64,000 nt of DNA from Mesocentrotus franciscanus (taxonomy: Eukaryota > Echinodermata > Echinoidea > Camarodonta > Strongylocentrotidae), in contig CP137675.1 of the NCBI GenBank assembly GCA_037976565.1, positions 13,224,534-13,288,533 on the forward strand, written 5' to 3'. Below are positions 1 to 11,029 of the stretch, piece by piece. The position numbers and the translations under genes were made by a program. The notes under the pieces are model-generated. The model had not been told where the DNA came from. It saw nothing but the letters and a program-made list of their open reading frames with translations, and did not search any database. How positions within the stretch are numbered: the stretch's first letter is position 1; every line of letters starts with the position of its first letter.

Positions 1-129
1 TTTTGTCGTAATTAACTTTATGATTCGTTTTTGTGAAAACTGTGTGCCTGACCCCAGTGAGAATGGGATATTAGCTAGACATTACCTATGCCTTGATACA
101 TGAAAAAGCATGGTCTTCCTGCTTATTAA

Positions 130-660
130 ATGACGGCTCTAGAAGAGTGATTTCAAAAATAGGGCGAACACTCCCCGCTCTCCCCTACCGTATATAACAT
201 ATTGCAACTTAGTATGGGCCACCAGCGCCAAAACTAAAATAAACTCTATTTATTTGTTGCAAAAGAAAGCCCTTCGTATTTGTACTGGTTCACCATATTT
301 ATCTCACACAGGTCCAATATTTTACAAACTGAAAACCCTAACAGTATTCGACAAAAATTCGCTACAAAGTTTACTGATCATGTTTAAGTGTTTAAATAAT
401 ATGCTGCCTCTTTCATTTCACAACTTTTACACTATGAATAAAACCATTCACTCTTACCCTACCCGTAATTCCTCAAATTTTCATCTAGTAAACCCGAAAT
501 TACTTATAGCCCATAGATCCATAAGACACCATGGTCCTAACCTATGGAACTCTCTCCCAGAATCTATTAAAGCATGTTGCTCCCTCTACTCATTTAAGAA
601 ATTTTACAGAGTTACCAAAAACGCTTTCAAACATATTTATACACGGCTGGTAAGCAATTC
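130..660 (+). pseudogene. 3' end of an APE-type LINE reverse transcriptase ORF
   Basis: The open frame (mod-3 frame of 254) reads back to about 182, without a true ATG, as PYITYCNLVWATSAKTK, then LQKKALRICTG, HSYPTRNS and GPNLWNSLPESIK. These are the conserved C-terminal motifs found after the RT domain in Jockey/CR1-like LINE proteins. The catalytic RT core is not in the window, so this is a 5'-truncated or window-truncated copy. The exact clade cannot be told from this tail. Confidence 0.75.
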
Positions 661-699
661 CATTTGTGTTTTGGTTTTGCTGGTCAAGGTGACGCAACA

Positions 700-1160
700 A
701 TAAGCTTGTTTACATTGTTGTCAAGGATTTGGCGCCTTTAGACAAGGCGCGCTTTTGTGGCGCGTTTCCGAATGCGCTCCCTTTTGCCCACGAAACGCAT
801 AACACGCGATTTTGAGAGCGCGTACGTACGTGCACGTAGAAATTGTGTCGTTCTCTCGTGGCTTTTGGTAGAGGCAAGACCTGTTGATTTGGACAATCAA
901 AAATATCAGTGGATTTTGGAATTTACTGACGTTGACTTTGTTTTGCATCGGCAGTGGAAATCCCGTTATTTTCCTTGAATACCGTGTCTGAATTTTGGTA
1001 TTATATTCGCTTAGTATATTGTCAAAATTGTTACTAACTCCTCGTCACGGCATCGGCACTGCAGTGGAGAGGTGATTACATTTTGACGCTGCAGTGATTT
1101 CGTTTGTAGTATTGTACGGTAGACTAGGACCAAGGCAAGAGCTGGTTAGTGCTGTAAATT
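700..1160. other. Unassigned; short CpG-rich patch
   Basis: No gene recognised. Positions 720-840 are unusually rich in GCGC and CGTACG words compared with the AT-rich surroundings. A short open frame there (757-978) has no recognisable domain. Confidence 0.5.
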
Positions 1161-1199
1161 GGAATCAGCGACCGGTGTCACGGGCCAGAGTGTCCGGGT

Positions 1200-1335
1200 G
1201 GCGATCTGTGTCCGCAGACACAGGTCGCCGAAAATTGGGTGGCGAGACGCGTCTTACGTCGGCGATATGTGTCTTAGGTCGGACACATGTCGCCGCTTAA
1301 GTCACGGCGAGATGTGTCCACTGGCGAAATGCGTC
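1200..1335. repeat. Cluster of seven 13-bp GGCGANNNGYGTC motifs
   Basis: Seven copies of one 13-mer: + orientation at 1200, 1241, 1261, 1306 and 1323, reverse orientation at 1217 and 1282. Each begins GGCGA and ends G(T/C)GTC with three variable bases between. A related cluster with mostly opposite orientation lies at 13557-13750. It may be a protein-binding array in the end of a mobile element. Confidence 0.7.
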
Positions 1336-1339
1336 CTGA

Positions 1340-2300
1340 ACCCTACAACTTAAAAAATCGACTTAAAATGTATATACAGTACCTCCACTCTGCTCCACTT
1401 GATTGTATCTTACCATTAATATTGTATTTTTATGTAACATAAGACAAGAGAGATGTACTGTTTACTCCCAAATCGTTTGTTGGCTACAATTTATATCAAA
1501 TTAATAACACCATAAAAATGGCTAAACGTACGAGTCTAGCCCCAAACGGAACAGTACTTCACCATACAATTGGCTGTACGTACGAGACTAGCCCTTGACA
1601 CTAGCGACCAATAAGCCTGCGACCAATACGTTGGAAGCCCACAATGTTAGCGCTTAATGAGGAAGCCAGCCACCAAACGGGGTTGTAGTGTTTCCAAATC
1701 GTCTAATCGAAAAGGAAAAAATACCGGTTTGAGCCCAACTTCAATCTGAAACGGTGAAACCCGGAAAAAACTGTCGGCATGTGACACATGTTTGGCAGTA
1801 AAGAACAACTTTACCGCTTTTACATGGTGTGGATCAATATGTAACGGAAACGTCATACGATTTTTTTGAAAGACTTCAAACTTAAAGCCGAATTGTTGCC
1901 ATTATTGTGTAGATAAGCCCTCGATATGCCGGTTTGAGCCCTAACTTCAATCTGCAGAAGACAAAAAAAATATTGGCACGTGACAAACATATGCGCCCTA
2001 ATTAGGAGTAATGATCAAAAACATTTAATTTGATAAGCTCTTTATTTTATTGAAATATTATACAATACTTTATATGGCCTTTAAATCTAAATACTGTTAA
2101 TTTGAGTTATATATTTTATTAAACGTTATGCGTTAATTAATGGCCGATTTCCATCTGAAGCTCTAATATAATTTACCAACTGTGAAAACCTGGCCAAAAA
2201 TAACTTGAAACTCAAGTATTTCATATTTTGTTTAGTTCAATCTTTTATTTAGCAATAGTTTGAAAATGCTTAAAATTACCTACATCTATTTGTTTAAGTT
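1340..2300. other. Unassigned AT-rich sequence
   Basis: No gene seen. ACGTACGAGTCTAGCCC near 1527 and ACGTACGAGACTAGCCC near 1573 form a short direct repeat. CCGGTTTGAGCCC.AACTTCAATCTG occurs near 1724 and again near 1930. Confidence 0.45.
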
Positions 2301-2302
2301 TC

Positions 2303-2440
2303 TAAACTCAATAGAATTGCATGTTCCTATAAAAAGGGCGTATTATATAACCTCAACTTGAAATTGAAATGTCAAAATTCGATAGAAATGCGTGTTCCTA
2401 AAACTAAAAGGGCATATTATAATCTCAAATCGCTATTCGG
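2303..2440 (+). repeat. Direct repeat pair just outside an inverted-repeat element
   Basis: About 60-70 bp is present twice (near 2305-2365 and 2375-2437). Both copies share a GCRTGTTCCTA word, then AAAGGGC(G/A)TATTATA, then a CTCAA(C/A)T word. The second copy abuts the left arm of the element at 2428-3985. Confidence 0.5.
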
Positions 2441-3499
2441 GTCGCTATTCATACAAATTAGATAAGCAATGAACAAAATGGTAATATCAAAGGGAAATAT
2501 TGATGGGGACGCCCCGCGGCTGTGGCGTAGCTGCGGGCGGGGGCTACACATGGCCCGAATATTTGTCTCTTTAAGAAGTATATTTTACCTTTTATCTTTG
2601 ATAATTATATAGAGACATCCCCATAATCTAGCTAATATATTTCCCCCGCTCCTGCGGTGACGAAAAAGTAGTAAAACATCTTATCATATCATAATTTGTC
2701 CGCCTTATGGGAAATGTTGCCCCACTACCCTGCCCCGACTAATCTTATCCAGGCTTTGCCACTGAGACATTAAGTAGAACAAGCAGGCCCACTATCACTG
2801 AGTTTGCTATTTCAGAAACTAGTAATTGTTTATAAACGAAAATAATGTTTTTGTAGCAAGTAGGTTTAAGTAGGACTTATGGACCTACAAATCATTATAG
2901 CCTCAGCCATATCCAGGCATCCAGAAGCTCTTCAATTAATAGCCAATGAAGACTGATAGATTTTCGTTTTTCCAGGAATTATCATACCTCAGGATACGAG
3001 TAATCATATTGATTAACCTAACTTCATTTATCCATAATCTTGATTTCCTGAAACTTTCCTAACACCGAAACCAAATGGGTTTGGACCGGACCATGAGCCT
3101 AGTTACTGCCCGGAGAGGGATGAGGAGGGGGGCACTTCAAATTGTTTTTTTGGGGGATAGGGGCTTGAACACTTTCGGACCTTGAAGGTTTTTTCGCGTC
3201 ATGTAGCGTAAAAATTGGGGTAGGATATATATAGCCCAGGCGCGGATCCACGTGGGGGGCGAGGGCGCCCGACGGCCCCCCCACCTGGCAAAAAAGTTTA
3301 GAGAAAAGATGGTAACTACAAATTTTCCTTTTCGTTTGCTCAATGGGAGGGGGTTTTGAGTTTTTTTGTTTCTTTGTTTATTTTACTTAGTGCTCACACT
3401 ACCCCCACTGAGCGAAATATCGATCGGCGCGATTTTTACATTTCAGGCCGCCCCTATTGGAAAATCCTGGATCCGCCCCTGCTAAAGCCCTCGTAACAT

Positions 3500-3716
3500 C
3501 AATAGCCCTCGTAGCATGATTATAAATGGATTTGAATAATTATTACATCATTACATGTATATTTTCTGTGTTTGCTTTGAATTTATGTCTCGAATTAATC
3601 AATGTTTACCTTTTTCTGAACCTGATTGCATATTTATGTTTAAATTCCGTATTTTTTCTGTGTTTGTTCTGTATTTATCATTATATCCTGCCTCCTTGTC
3701 GCTACGAGGGCTATAT
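3500..3716. repeat. Small inverted repeat nested in the foldback element
   Basis: ATAGCCCTCGTAGC near 3501 and its complement GCTACGAGGGCTAT near 3701 face each other about 190 bp apart. It may be a nested MITE; no clear target duplication was seen. Confidence 0.4.
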
Positions 3717-3854
3717 CGCACCCCTAAATAATAAATAAAAAAAAAAAATCTCTCACGCCCCCTACGCCACAGCCGTGGGGTGTCCCATATTCATTATTTC
3801 GCTTTCTTATCATTTTGTTCATTGCTTATTTCATATTCATTTTTTGAATGATTA

Positions 3855-3985
3855 TATAGCGACCCTCATTTCGTATTATGAATATAATATAGCGACCCTC
3901 ATTTCGTAATATGAATAGCGACCCTCATGTCCTATTATGAATAGAGACCCTTTTCTCAAATTATGAATAGCGGTCCTTATGAAAA
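3855..3985 (+). repeat. Minisatellite with AGCGACCCTCAT unit
   Basis: About five or six degenerate units of 25-35 bp built around TATGAATAGCGACCCTCAT. The same word, reversed, forms the outer part of the left arm at 2430-2455. Confidence 0.55.
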
Positions 3986-4019
3986 GCGAGGTTACCCTCG
4001 TGTTTTGCTATGATATGAA

Positions 4020-5330
4020 ATCTGTTATTTTGCTGTGACATTGGAGACTCTGGTGAAAGCTTTTGTCCAATCTTTCTTCTCTTTATCAATATCATCCATG
4101 TTACATTTTCACTTTTTTTTTTTTATTTCGAAGACACCATAGCCTGAATTCTATCATTCTTTTGTTGCGCTAACTACGACCAAAGTCTTATTGGTCGCTT
4201 GATCGAAATATAGAAGAGATCTTTCTGTGCGGTGAACTCTGAGTCTAAGAAACTCGAAGGTGAGTCGTGCTATAATTATCCATATATTTAATATATTCCG
4301 CTACAATCATGACTGCCATGTACTTTAGATACATTTCTGTTTTCTAGTGCTTTCATACTATTTCAGGATTTCATACTAGATCTAGATGTTTTGGAAATAA
4401 CATACTGTGCAATCTACTCTCGAACTTTTCAGTTTTTGTCGTCATGAGCTAGTTTTCAGCCTTACCCCCTTACCTCCCGGGAAAGTCTTCCCAGACTTTA
4501 GGGGGACAATCTCGGGAATTTCCGTGCAAATTAAAGAATAAGAAGAAGTTCGAACTCATAGACCTAATTACATTTTTAAGTTAACCGTTCAATTTCGTAA
4601 GTTTCTTGCATCAGTGATCAGAATAAATTCGAGTTATACTGCAACAGATTACCCTATTCCAATCTAGGTGGGTCTTAAATGGTGGATCTATTCTGAAAAG
4701 TGAAATGAGTCGTTAATTATACAATGGCAATGGCACTGCTACTGCTACTACTAGTACTAGACTCTATACTATACTATAGACTTTGTATGTAGGCCTACAG
4801 TATAGTGCTAGTGCTATCCTGCTACATGCCGTACGCATGCATGCATATCTGTGTGTGTTTAAAATAGTCATCGAAGTAGTCATCGAAGTCAAAGTAGTCT
4901 AGATCTACTGCATGTTGCCTGCCCGGTTTCCGGTCACATGAGCGGTTTTTCACAGATAACTTCTCTGGCAATGAATTATATAGGCGCTAATATATTCTAC
5001 TACTACTACTACATCACTTTGTCGCGAAAATTCTAACAAATCATGCGATGCCATTCTTTCTCGTGAAGTTCCAAACATTAAATGTCCCTAGTTCGCCGTC
5101 TGCGTGGAGCATTTTTCCTGCCCTTTTCCACTCTCAGAGTCGGACTCGAGATCAAGGCTTTTAGATAAATCTCAAATAATTTGTCTTGATGAATTAATTT
5201 GTTCAATTGCAGTGTTTCTATCTCCCTGATCCAAGTGTTATTATTAATGCCACTCTATAAAGTATGTGTTCATGGCATGCCAAAGTGGATGAGGTATTGA
5301 GTTGTACTGAACGAAACAAGATGACTGTCA
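4020..5330. other. Unassigned; possible 5' UTR exon ending at 4259
   Basis: No coding exon recognised. CTCGAAG|GTGAGT at 4259/4260 is a strong donor consensus downstream of non-coding, mixed-composition sequence. It could be the end of a non-coding first exon for the candidate exons at 6592 and beyond. TACTAC and GTACTAGAC microsatellite-like runs lie at 4735-4830 and 5000-5015. Confidence 0.25.
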
Positions 5331-5425
5331 TTTATAATAATAATACATAAGATTTGTAAGGCACCAAATCCACTTGACAATCAAATGCTCAAGGTGCAGC
5401 TTGTGCAAAAGATGAAATACATGAT
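5330..5425 (-). repeat. 3' tail of a retroposon (SINE or LINE)
   Basis: Read on the - strand it ends in GTGCCTTACAAATCTTATG followed by TATTATTATTAT. This is the typical microsatellite-ended tail of CR1/L2-like LINEs and their SINEs. A comparable tail lies at 40575-40630. Confidence 0.45.
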
Positions 5426-6016
5426 AAATAGACAAAAGTACAATAGGAAAGGTATGATGGTTGTTGACAAATTCAGTTGGTCATGTCAGTTCTCATTTGC
5501 GAATATGTAGAACTGTGATGGGCTAATGTAGCTTTACAAGCTCAATTGATGAGATAAACTGAGCACAGCATAAAGGTATATTTTGTGGGGCAGTTTTTAA
5601 ACAAGAGCGCTGTCTTTTCGTTAAATTAGTTGTCTGTGAACTGTGAAAGATAACAATAATAAGACAATTATTAAAAGATGACCAATTTTTCTATCGAATG
5701 CGAAAACATGTCAAAATGCGGATAGGGCCTATAGATGTAGGGAAAATTATGAGAAAGATTTTATCTTTCGTTTCGATATCTTTTCCTCAGATTAACTTTA
5801 ACAGAAGAACCCAACTCATGGAACTTATTATAGACATTGCCACAAATGTTGAAGATGCAAGATGGTATGGACACCTAAAGATTTCACATAAAAATTGACA
5901 GGTATAGGCCTACATGTACGTCTATTTATAAACATGATGGTGTAATATTCAGTGATCTTGAAATTGATTTTCCTTAATATATGTAGGTAAACCATGAAAA
6001 GATATATAAAGAGATA

Positions 6017-6171
6017 CAGTCAAACCTGTCTATAGCGACCGCCTAAGGGAAACACAAAAGTGGTCTTTGTAGACAGGTTCCTTTAGTACATGTTTCAATG
6101 AGAAACCATTTTCAAGGGAAACAAAAAATGTGGTCCTTGTAGACAGGTGGTCACTAAAGCAGGTTTGACTG
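6017..6171. mobile_element. MITE with CAGTCAAACCTG ends and TA target sites
   Basis: CAGTCAAACCTG at 6017 is matched by CAGGTTTGACTG ending at 6171, and both ends are flanked by TA. Inside, GACAGGT and TGGTC(T/C)TTGTAGACAGG words repeat. The TA duplication and end sequence are as in Tc1/mariner-derived MITEs. There is no coding capacity in its 155 bp. Confidence 0.8.
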
Positions 6172-6591
6172 TATATGAGTACAATTGTGGAGTAAATGTG
6201 ATAATTTTGGATTGTTTTTCAAAATGTTTTAAACATTTGTAAATAGAATGTATGGAAGTGATTCATTTCTAGGATGGACTAATGTGGCCACAGTAAAGTG
6301 GTATCATTTGAAAAAATTTATATTGTGGGGGTGTCAGGAAGAGTTTGGAAACAATGTTTCCAAAGTCAGTAGATTTACAAATTTGTCAGAAACAAGTTCT
6401 GTAAATGACCTGTCACAAATTTGTATGAGGAGGGAGGGGGGACAGAAGAGGTAAAATCTTGATCATCAAACACTGCCCCACGTGAACATGTATTCTTGTT
6501 GAGAAGACTTAATGATGAACATTAGTGCAATTATAATTTGTGTATACTGCTTTTACATATTTAATTTTTCATTTTTTTCTTCATTTTTTAG

Positions 6592-6688
6592 GATGATGCT
6601 TTCCCATAGGAGATGAACGCCGATGGAGCAAGATGACAACTTGAGGAGACAAAGGCAGAACAACAAAATAATGGGCCGTTTTGGAGAG
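6592..6688 (+). CDS. Candidate small coding exon, copy 1
   Basis: The acceptor TTCATTTTTTAG|GATGATG and donor GGAGAG|GTACAT bound a 97-bp segment. ATG at 6623 opens 22 codons (MEQDDNLRRQ..., basic and Gln/Asn-rich) ending exactly in phase at the donor. A near-copy occurs at 7834-7930. If joined to the segment at 8978 the frame continues HSNGLPIQLFFIGN and stops. The family is not recognised. Tight conservation of the exon between the two copies supports it, but there is no independent evidence of expression. Confidence 0.3.
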
Positions 6689-7200
6689 GTACATGGTTAT
6701 GAAAGTTTCCTTCTACCCTGACAACAATCTCTTTTCAAATTTTCCTTTTTCTGTTTGTTGAGACCATTGGAGTCCAGATTACAGGGACTCCATGTGTATA
6801 CAGACAGAAATGGGGAAATCTAACCATGATAACAAGTTGATTTGAATCATAGTAGAAATATCATCAAAAAACAAATGAAGGTTATAGAGTACCGAAGTGT
6901 GATGTATTGGCCAAGTTGTCAAGGGTGCTGGTTCCAAACAATTTTGTGCTAAACAATGGCGTGGTGATAACACCAGCGCCACACACTGAATTTGCCCAGG
7001 TCCATCCCGTTGCTTGAATGATTTTGCGGTGAACCTCATGCGCAGGCTCTGTTGATTGGAACCAGTAACCAAGACGACGATGAAATATGGCATTTATAGC
7101 CCTTCGGTACTATTAAGTTTGACAGTTTGGTTCATTTAATAAATACATGTAGATGAAAATCTAAGAAATTATTTATTAGCTCACCTCAGCAAAATGCTCA

Positions 7201-7480
7201 ACTTGACAGGAATCGTCCTTGGGAAAGGAAGTATCTAAAGTTGTTGATATGAGGTAACCATCTGGCATGGGGCAGCCCCAGGTGCCCCAGGGTCATATTT
7301 TGATATACTCTTACTTCTATAAAAGGATTGCTGGAATTTAAGCAAACTTGATAGGAATTATCCTTGGGTGAAAGGGATCTAACTTTGTGAGAATGAGTCT
7401 CTCTGACATGTGGGCAGCCTCTCCCCAAAATTGCCCCAGGGACTACGGTTATAAAATTTCAATGTCTTCCTTAAAAAAAA
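7201..7480 (+). repeat. Two imperfect tandem units of about 145 bp
   Basis: ACTTGA(C/T)AGGAAT(C/T).TCCTTGGG recurs at 7201 and 7346, followed in each by a GGGGCAGCC or GGGCAGCC word and a CCCCAGGG word. It is preceded by AGCTCACCTCAGCAAAATGC, an end sequence resembling dispersed repeats in other marine invertebrates. Confidence 0.5.
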
Positions 7481-7833
7481 CTACATATAACTTTCACAAA
7501 TGTATTTTTCTAGAGAGAGGAAGGGGGGATGGTACTGGATGTGGATTGACATACTACCTCTCATGTAAGCATAATGTCCGCGAAACTCTTGATTCAATTT
7601 TTCAACTCACACTGAAATAGCTACATGTGGTTATAATGGTTTAATTGCCCTAACCAACCCCCTAAAAAAGAAGTTGTTTTCATTTTAGGTAAAGTAAAAT
7701 CTTGATCATCTACCCATGGACCTACTACGAACACTGCCCCCAGCTGAACATATGTATCCTTGTTCAGAAGACTGATCAACATGAGGGCAATTATAATTTG
7801 TGTATAATGCTTTTGCATTATTTTAAATTTTAG

Positions 7834-7930
7834 GATGATGCTTCACCATAGGAGATGAACGCTGATGAAGCAAGATGACAACTTGAGGAGACAAAGGCAG
7901 AACAACAAAATAATGGGCTGTTTTGGAGAG
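7834..7930 (+). CDS. Candidate small coding exon, copy 2
   Basis: Near-identical to 6592-6688 with acceptor AAATTTTAG|GATGATG and donor GGAGAG|GTACAT. ATG at 7865 opens 22 codons (MKQDDNLRRQ...), with E2K and one Arg-to-Cys change. Both lie inside a roughly 360-bp duplication (6450-6800 and 7690-8050), so it may be an alternative first coding exon, a duplicate, or a repeat. Confidence 0.28.
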
Positions 7931-8499
7931 GTACATGGTTATGAAAGTTTCCTTCTCTAACAATCTCTTTTAAAATCATCCCTTTTCCGTTGTTGAGACC
8001 ACTGGAGTCCAGATTACAGGGAATCCATGTGTATACAGACAGAACTAGGCAAATCTAACCTAATCTAACATTTATTTGTCAAATAAACCCAACTGTCAAC
8101 CTTAAAGGGAGTGTAGACTGACGAGACTAAGTGTCTTTCCCATGGCCTGACTCGGGGCTAATCGAGATTAAGTCGCTGACTACCGTTAATCCAGTCCATT
8201 CGTTTACGTGCAGTTGTCCAAAAGAAGACGTAGATGGCATTAACCAGTATTTGCCAAGCTACACGGCCTTTAATAAAAATTGATTTGGTAATTCTCAAAA
8301 AAACATATTTAAATATTACATGTACTTTCTATTAACGGATGGTTCCAGTCAAGTATGGTTAACCTCACATTTTCAGAGATTTCGCTGCAAGTCTTATGCA
8401 CATTCTGATACCATTTTCGTCGAAATCCGATATACCTGTAAGGTGTAACAATTACAATTAGTATGCGCATGTCATCAAAAAGTGCAATACTTGCATATA

Positions 8500-8770
8500 T
8501 TCATGTACAAGCAGAAATGTGTAGCGCATATCACATTTTAAACATCTCTATGCGCTTCCAAATTTAGAAATTATTAACCGGCTTTAGCTGTGCCACCATT
8601 ACGGCGCTCTAGCATTTCAAGGAATTAATTCCAGCCATTTACCTCACCCAGGTCGAGTGTGGCAAATGTAGATTAATGTCTTACTAAAGAACATTGGTGA
8701 TGCAGCGGAACTCGAACAGCGGACCTTGTGATCCGCAGTCCGATGACATATCCACATATACAGGTTTAGA
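8500..8770 (-). repeat. tRNA-derived SINE, degenerate
   Basis: On the - strand a tRNA-like head lies at about 8696-8770, with a B-box-like GTTCGAGTTCC (complement of 8707-8717) and ACTGCGGATCACAAGGTCCG in the anticodon region. The body has CTACATTTGCCACACTCGAC and GGCTGGAATT, a layout shared with the SINE at 35402, and a GCGCTA tail. It is not a functional tRNA: the acceptor stem does not pair. Confidence 0.6.
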
Positions 8771-8963
8771 TGTATTTCTTCATAAGTGGGAGCTTTGAGC
8801 TTCTCTAGTTCTGGTAGCAAAAAAGGAAATTGGAATGTTACTTGTTGAATATGTCCTTATACATGTAATGTTCCAAATTGCATCAAAAGATGTCAATTGT
8901 ATCAAAATGTGCCAGACATGTTCTTGTTCCGTGCATGATTTCTGATGAATTTGAATTTTCTTT

Positions 8964-9213
8964 TTCTTTTCATGCAGCATTCAAATGGACTTCCAATCCA
9001 GCTCTTTTTCATTGGTAACTAGGCCCAGGCTTTGACGGCTGTAGAAGGAGGAGGCATCAATCGTCAGACGATAGCAGTTTGCACCTTTTTCTTTTCATGC
9101 AGCATTCAAATGGACTTCCAATCCAGCTCTTTTTCATTGGTAACTAGGCCCAGGCTTTGACGGCTGTAGAAGGAGGAGGCATCAATCGTCAGACGATAGC
9201 AGTTTGCACCTGT
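8964..9213 (+). repeat. 125-bp tandem duplication containing a splice-like segment
   Basis: Two copies 125 bp apart, apparently identical. Each begins with the pyrimidine tract TTTCTTTTCATGCAG, followed by CATTCAAATGGACTTCC (8978 and 9103) and then ATTG|GTAACT, which also reads GGT AAC TAG. The block may be a duplicated terminal exon of the candidate small gene. Confidence 0.6.
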
Positions 9214-9264
9214 GCTCGGGCTGCCCCGTCATTTAAAATGTGGGCATGTACCGTTGATCTAAAT

Positions 9265-9395
9265 ACAGTGGAACCTCGTTATAATAAACACTATAATTAT
9301 CCAAATGTAATTTTGATGGTCCCACTTCTTTGTATTCTGGTTTTGGGCCCTCATATAACAAGGCTCCAATATAACTACAATGTAGGTAATTTCCT
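9265..9395. mobile_element. Degenerate mariner-type MITE
   Basis: TACAGTGGAACCTCGTTATA near 9265 is a typical mariner-MITE end. A matching but eroded end (ATATAACAAGGCTCCAATA...) lies about 100 bp downstream. The right boundary is uncertain. Confidence 0.4.
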
Positions 9396-9399
9396 TGTG

Positions 9400-10195
9400 A
9401 CTTCTCTTTACCAATCATTAGTCATTATATAAATGCACCATTTTCTATGAAAACTTAATTTACCACTGCACATGTGCAAGGAATTACGCAGTCAAAGATG
9501 TACATATTATATTATAATTTGTGTTTCAATCTATCACTTCCAGTTTTATATTGCACATTTTTTTGCATACAAAGCCATTTTTTATTACAAAATTCAATCT
9601 CGTTTTCTAAATTAAATATCAATACCATTAAGTAATTGTTGTACTTTTCTATTAAATGTAATTAGGGATGAATACATGATTGATACGGTATAATTTGCCA
9701 TCATTATTTCACATAAATATGTCTTGGTAGTTAAAGGTACATGTAGTCCAGAATGTGTGGTGAAGAATATAGACCAAAGGAAGAGTGTAGGGTGGGTTGT
9801 GAAAAATTGTTGGGTGAAACGTATGATTGTGAAAGGCAGAATGGAAGGCCCATAATGAATATGTGATTGTGAAAGGATGAGAAAAAGGAAGGGAATACAG
9901 GAAGTAGATTGAATGCACTGATTTATAGTAGATGTCATTAATGAATTACAAATGAATGAGTTAGGATAATATGTGTGAATGAAAGTTGACCGAAGGATAC
10001 GAGAGCTGAATAAACACGTACATGTATAATACATTCATTCACATTCCTCCATATATTACCCAGGGGGCAAACTCCCATATTTTGGAGGAACTCGCATGTC
10101 GAGATATAAAAAGTAGTCCTATATAAGTGCATCATATGACCACTTCGCAACATCCCTATGGTGGACTACTTTTATAGCAATGCATGGTGGGCCCT
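9400..10195. other. Unassigned
   Basis: AT-rich and without recognisable coding or repeat structure, apart from GATTGTGAAAGG words near 9825 and 9865. Open frames on the - strand (9612-10034) are low complexity and were not accepted as genes. Confidence 0.45.
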
Positions 10196-10334
10196 TCCAG
10201 AGAGTGCCTAATGTGTTTGTGTGCTGGAAAAGGGTATGGTGGGGGGCAGACAAAAATCTGCATCACCCCACTCTTACATGCAGGCCCGCTGAATGCTTTT
10301 CATAGTGGGTGGGGAGGCTATATATGAGTATATA

Positions 10335-10665
10335 TGATCAGGTAGAGCGTAGCGTAAATTGGCGGGGGTCAAGGGGTGGAGCCCCCGGAAGCTCAGGGGG
10401 TATGGGCATTTAATTCAGTCAGATGAGCATATTTTGATACCTTATTTGTGACACTGGCAGGACACTAATTGGCGTGGGGTCCAGGGGGCAGAGCCCCCAG
10501 AAGCTCAGGGTTTTAGGCATTTTATAACGGTCAGATGAGCATTCAGGGGCCCGCCTTAGGGCCCTAGGTGGAATCCAGGGGCAGAGCTACCGGAAGCTCA
10601 GGGTTTGAGGCTTTAATTAAGGTCAGATGAGCATATTTTTATGTATTTGGTGACACTGGCAGGTC
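10335..10665 (+). repeat. ~105-bp hairpin-bearing tandem units (composite repeat, copy A)
   Basis: Three or so units built on GG(G/T)GTCCAGGGGGCAGAGC, GGAAGCTCAGGG, GGTCAGATGAGCATATTTT and GTGACACTGGCAGG. The GGGGGC-AGA-GCCCCC core can form a hairpin. A second array of the same units is at 29990-30290. Confidence 0.7.
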
Positions 10666-10719
10666 ACTTTTCTTTCTTTCTTTTCTCTTTCTTTCTATTT
10701 CTCGTTAATATACTTTTTC

Positions 10720-10975
10720 AAAAAGGTGGGGGCTCGAGGCCCCTGAGCCCCGCCGTTCCTCGGGCCTTGACATTTAGGCCTCTAAATAAGCATATTTCTT
10801 GCCTGACTGTAAATTTAGGAATTTGTCATTTTCCAACAAACGCATAAACAAGTATAATTTACTAAAAAGTGAGGAAAAATCTCGGAAAACTATGTCGATC
10901 ATTTCAGCAACATTTGTAAATCACCGGTATCGAACTAGAAATAAACCATGTTTGAATTATATTGCCCCCGCCAAG
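10720..10975 (+). repeat. Conserved body of the composite repeat, copy A
   Basis: About 250 bp running from GGGGGCTCGAGGCCCC through TAGGCCTCTAAATAAGCATA and TTTACTAAAAAGTGAGGA to GAAATAAACCATG. It closely matches 30325-30570 on the same strand, and 61755-61910 in reverse. No protein is encoded. Confidence 0.7.
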
Positions 10976-11029
10976 CTCCCTCCATAAGTGCGCCATATGC
11001 AGTGCCCCTCGAGCCTCACCTTGTTGCAT

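Larger units (their letters stand above)
2428..3985. mobile_element. Foldback-like inverted-repeat element
   Basis: The left arm (about 2428-2530) and right arm (about 3761-3870) are inverted copies of about 100 bp. Both contain a GGGTCGCTAT word, TAAGCAATGAACAAAATG and GCGGCTGTGGCGTAG-type sequence (right arm as its complement). The outer right side continues into a short minisatellite of the arm's own word. The interior has low-complexity open frames but no recognisable transposase, so it is probably non-autonomous. Target-site duplications were not securely identified. Confidence 0.6.
6450..8050 (+). repeat. Pair of about 360-bp direct duplicates
   Basis: Copies at about 6450-6800 and 7690-8050 share an AAAATCTTGATCATC start, an AATTATAATTTGTGTATA word, the small exon, and a GAGTCCAGATTACAGGGA(C/A)T end. 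The 900 bp between them is unrelated except for the tandem repeat at 7201-7480. Confidence 0.65.

Noticed and set aside
2497..3794. hAT-like element bounded by GGGGACGCC ends with ATATTGAT/ATATTCAT as 8-bp target duplication
   Set aside because: Inverted homology continues well outside those supposed borders (TAAGCAATGAACAAAATG on both sides), so the 8-bp match is part of the arms, not a target duplication.
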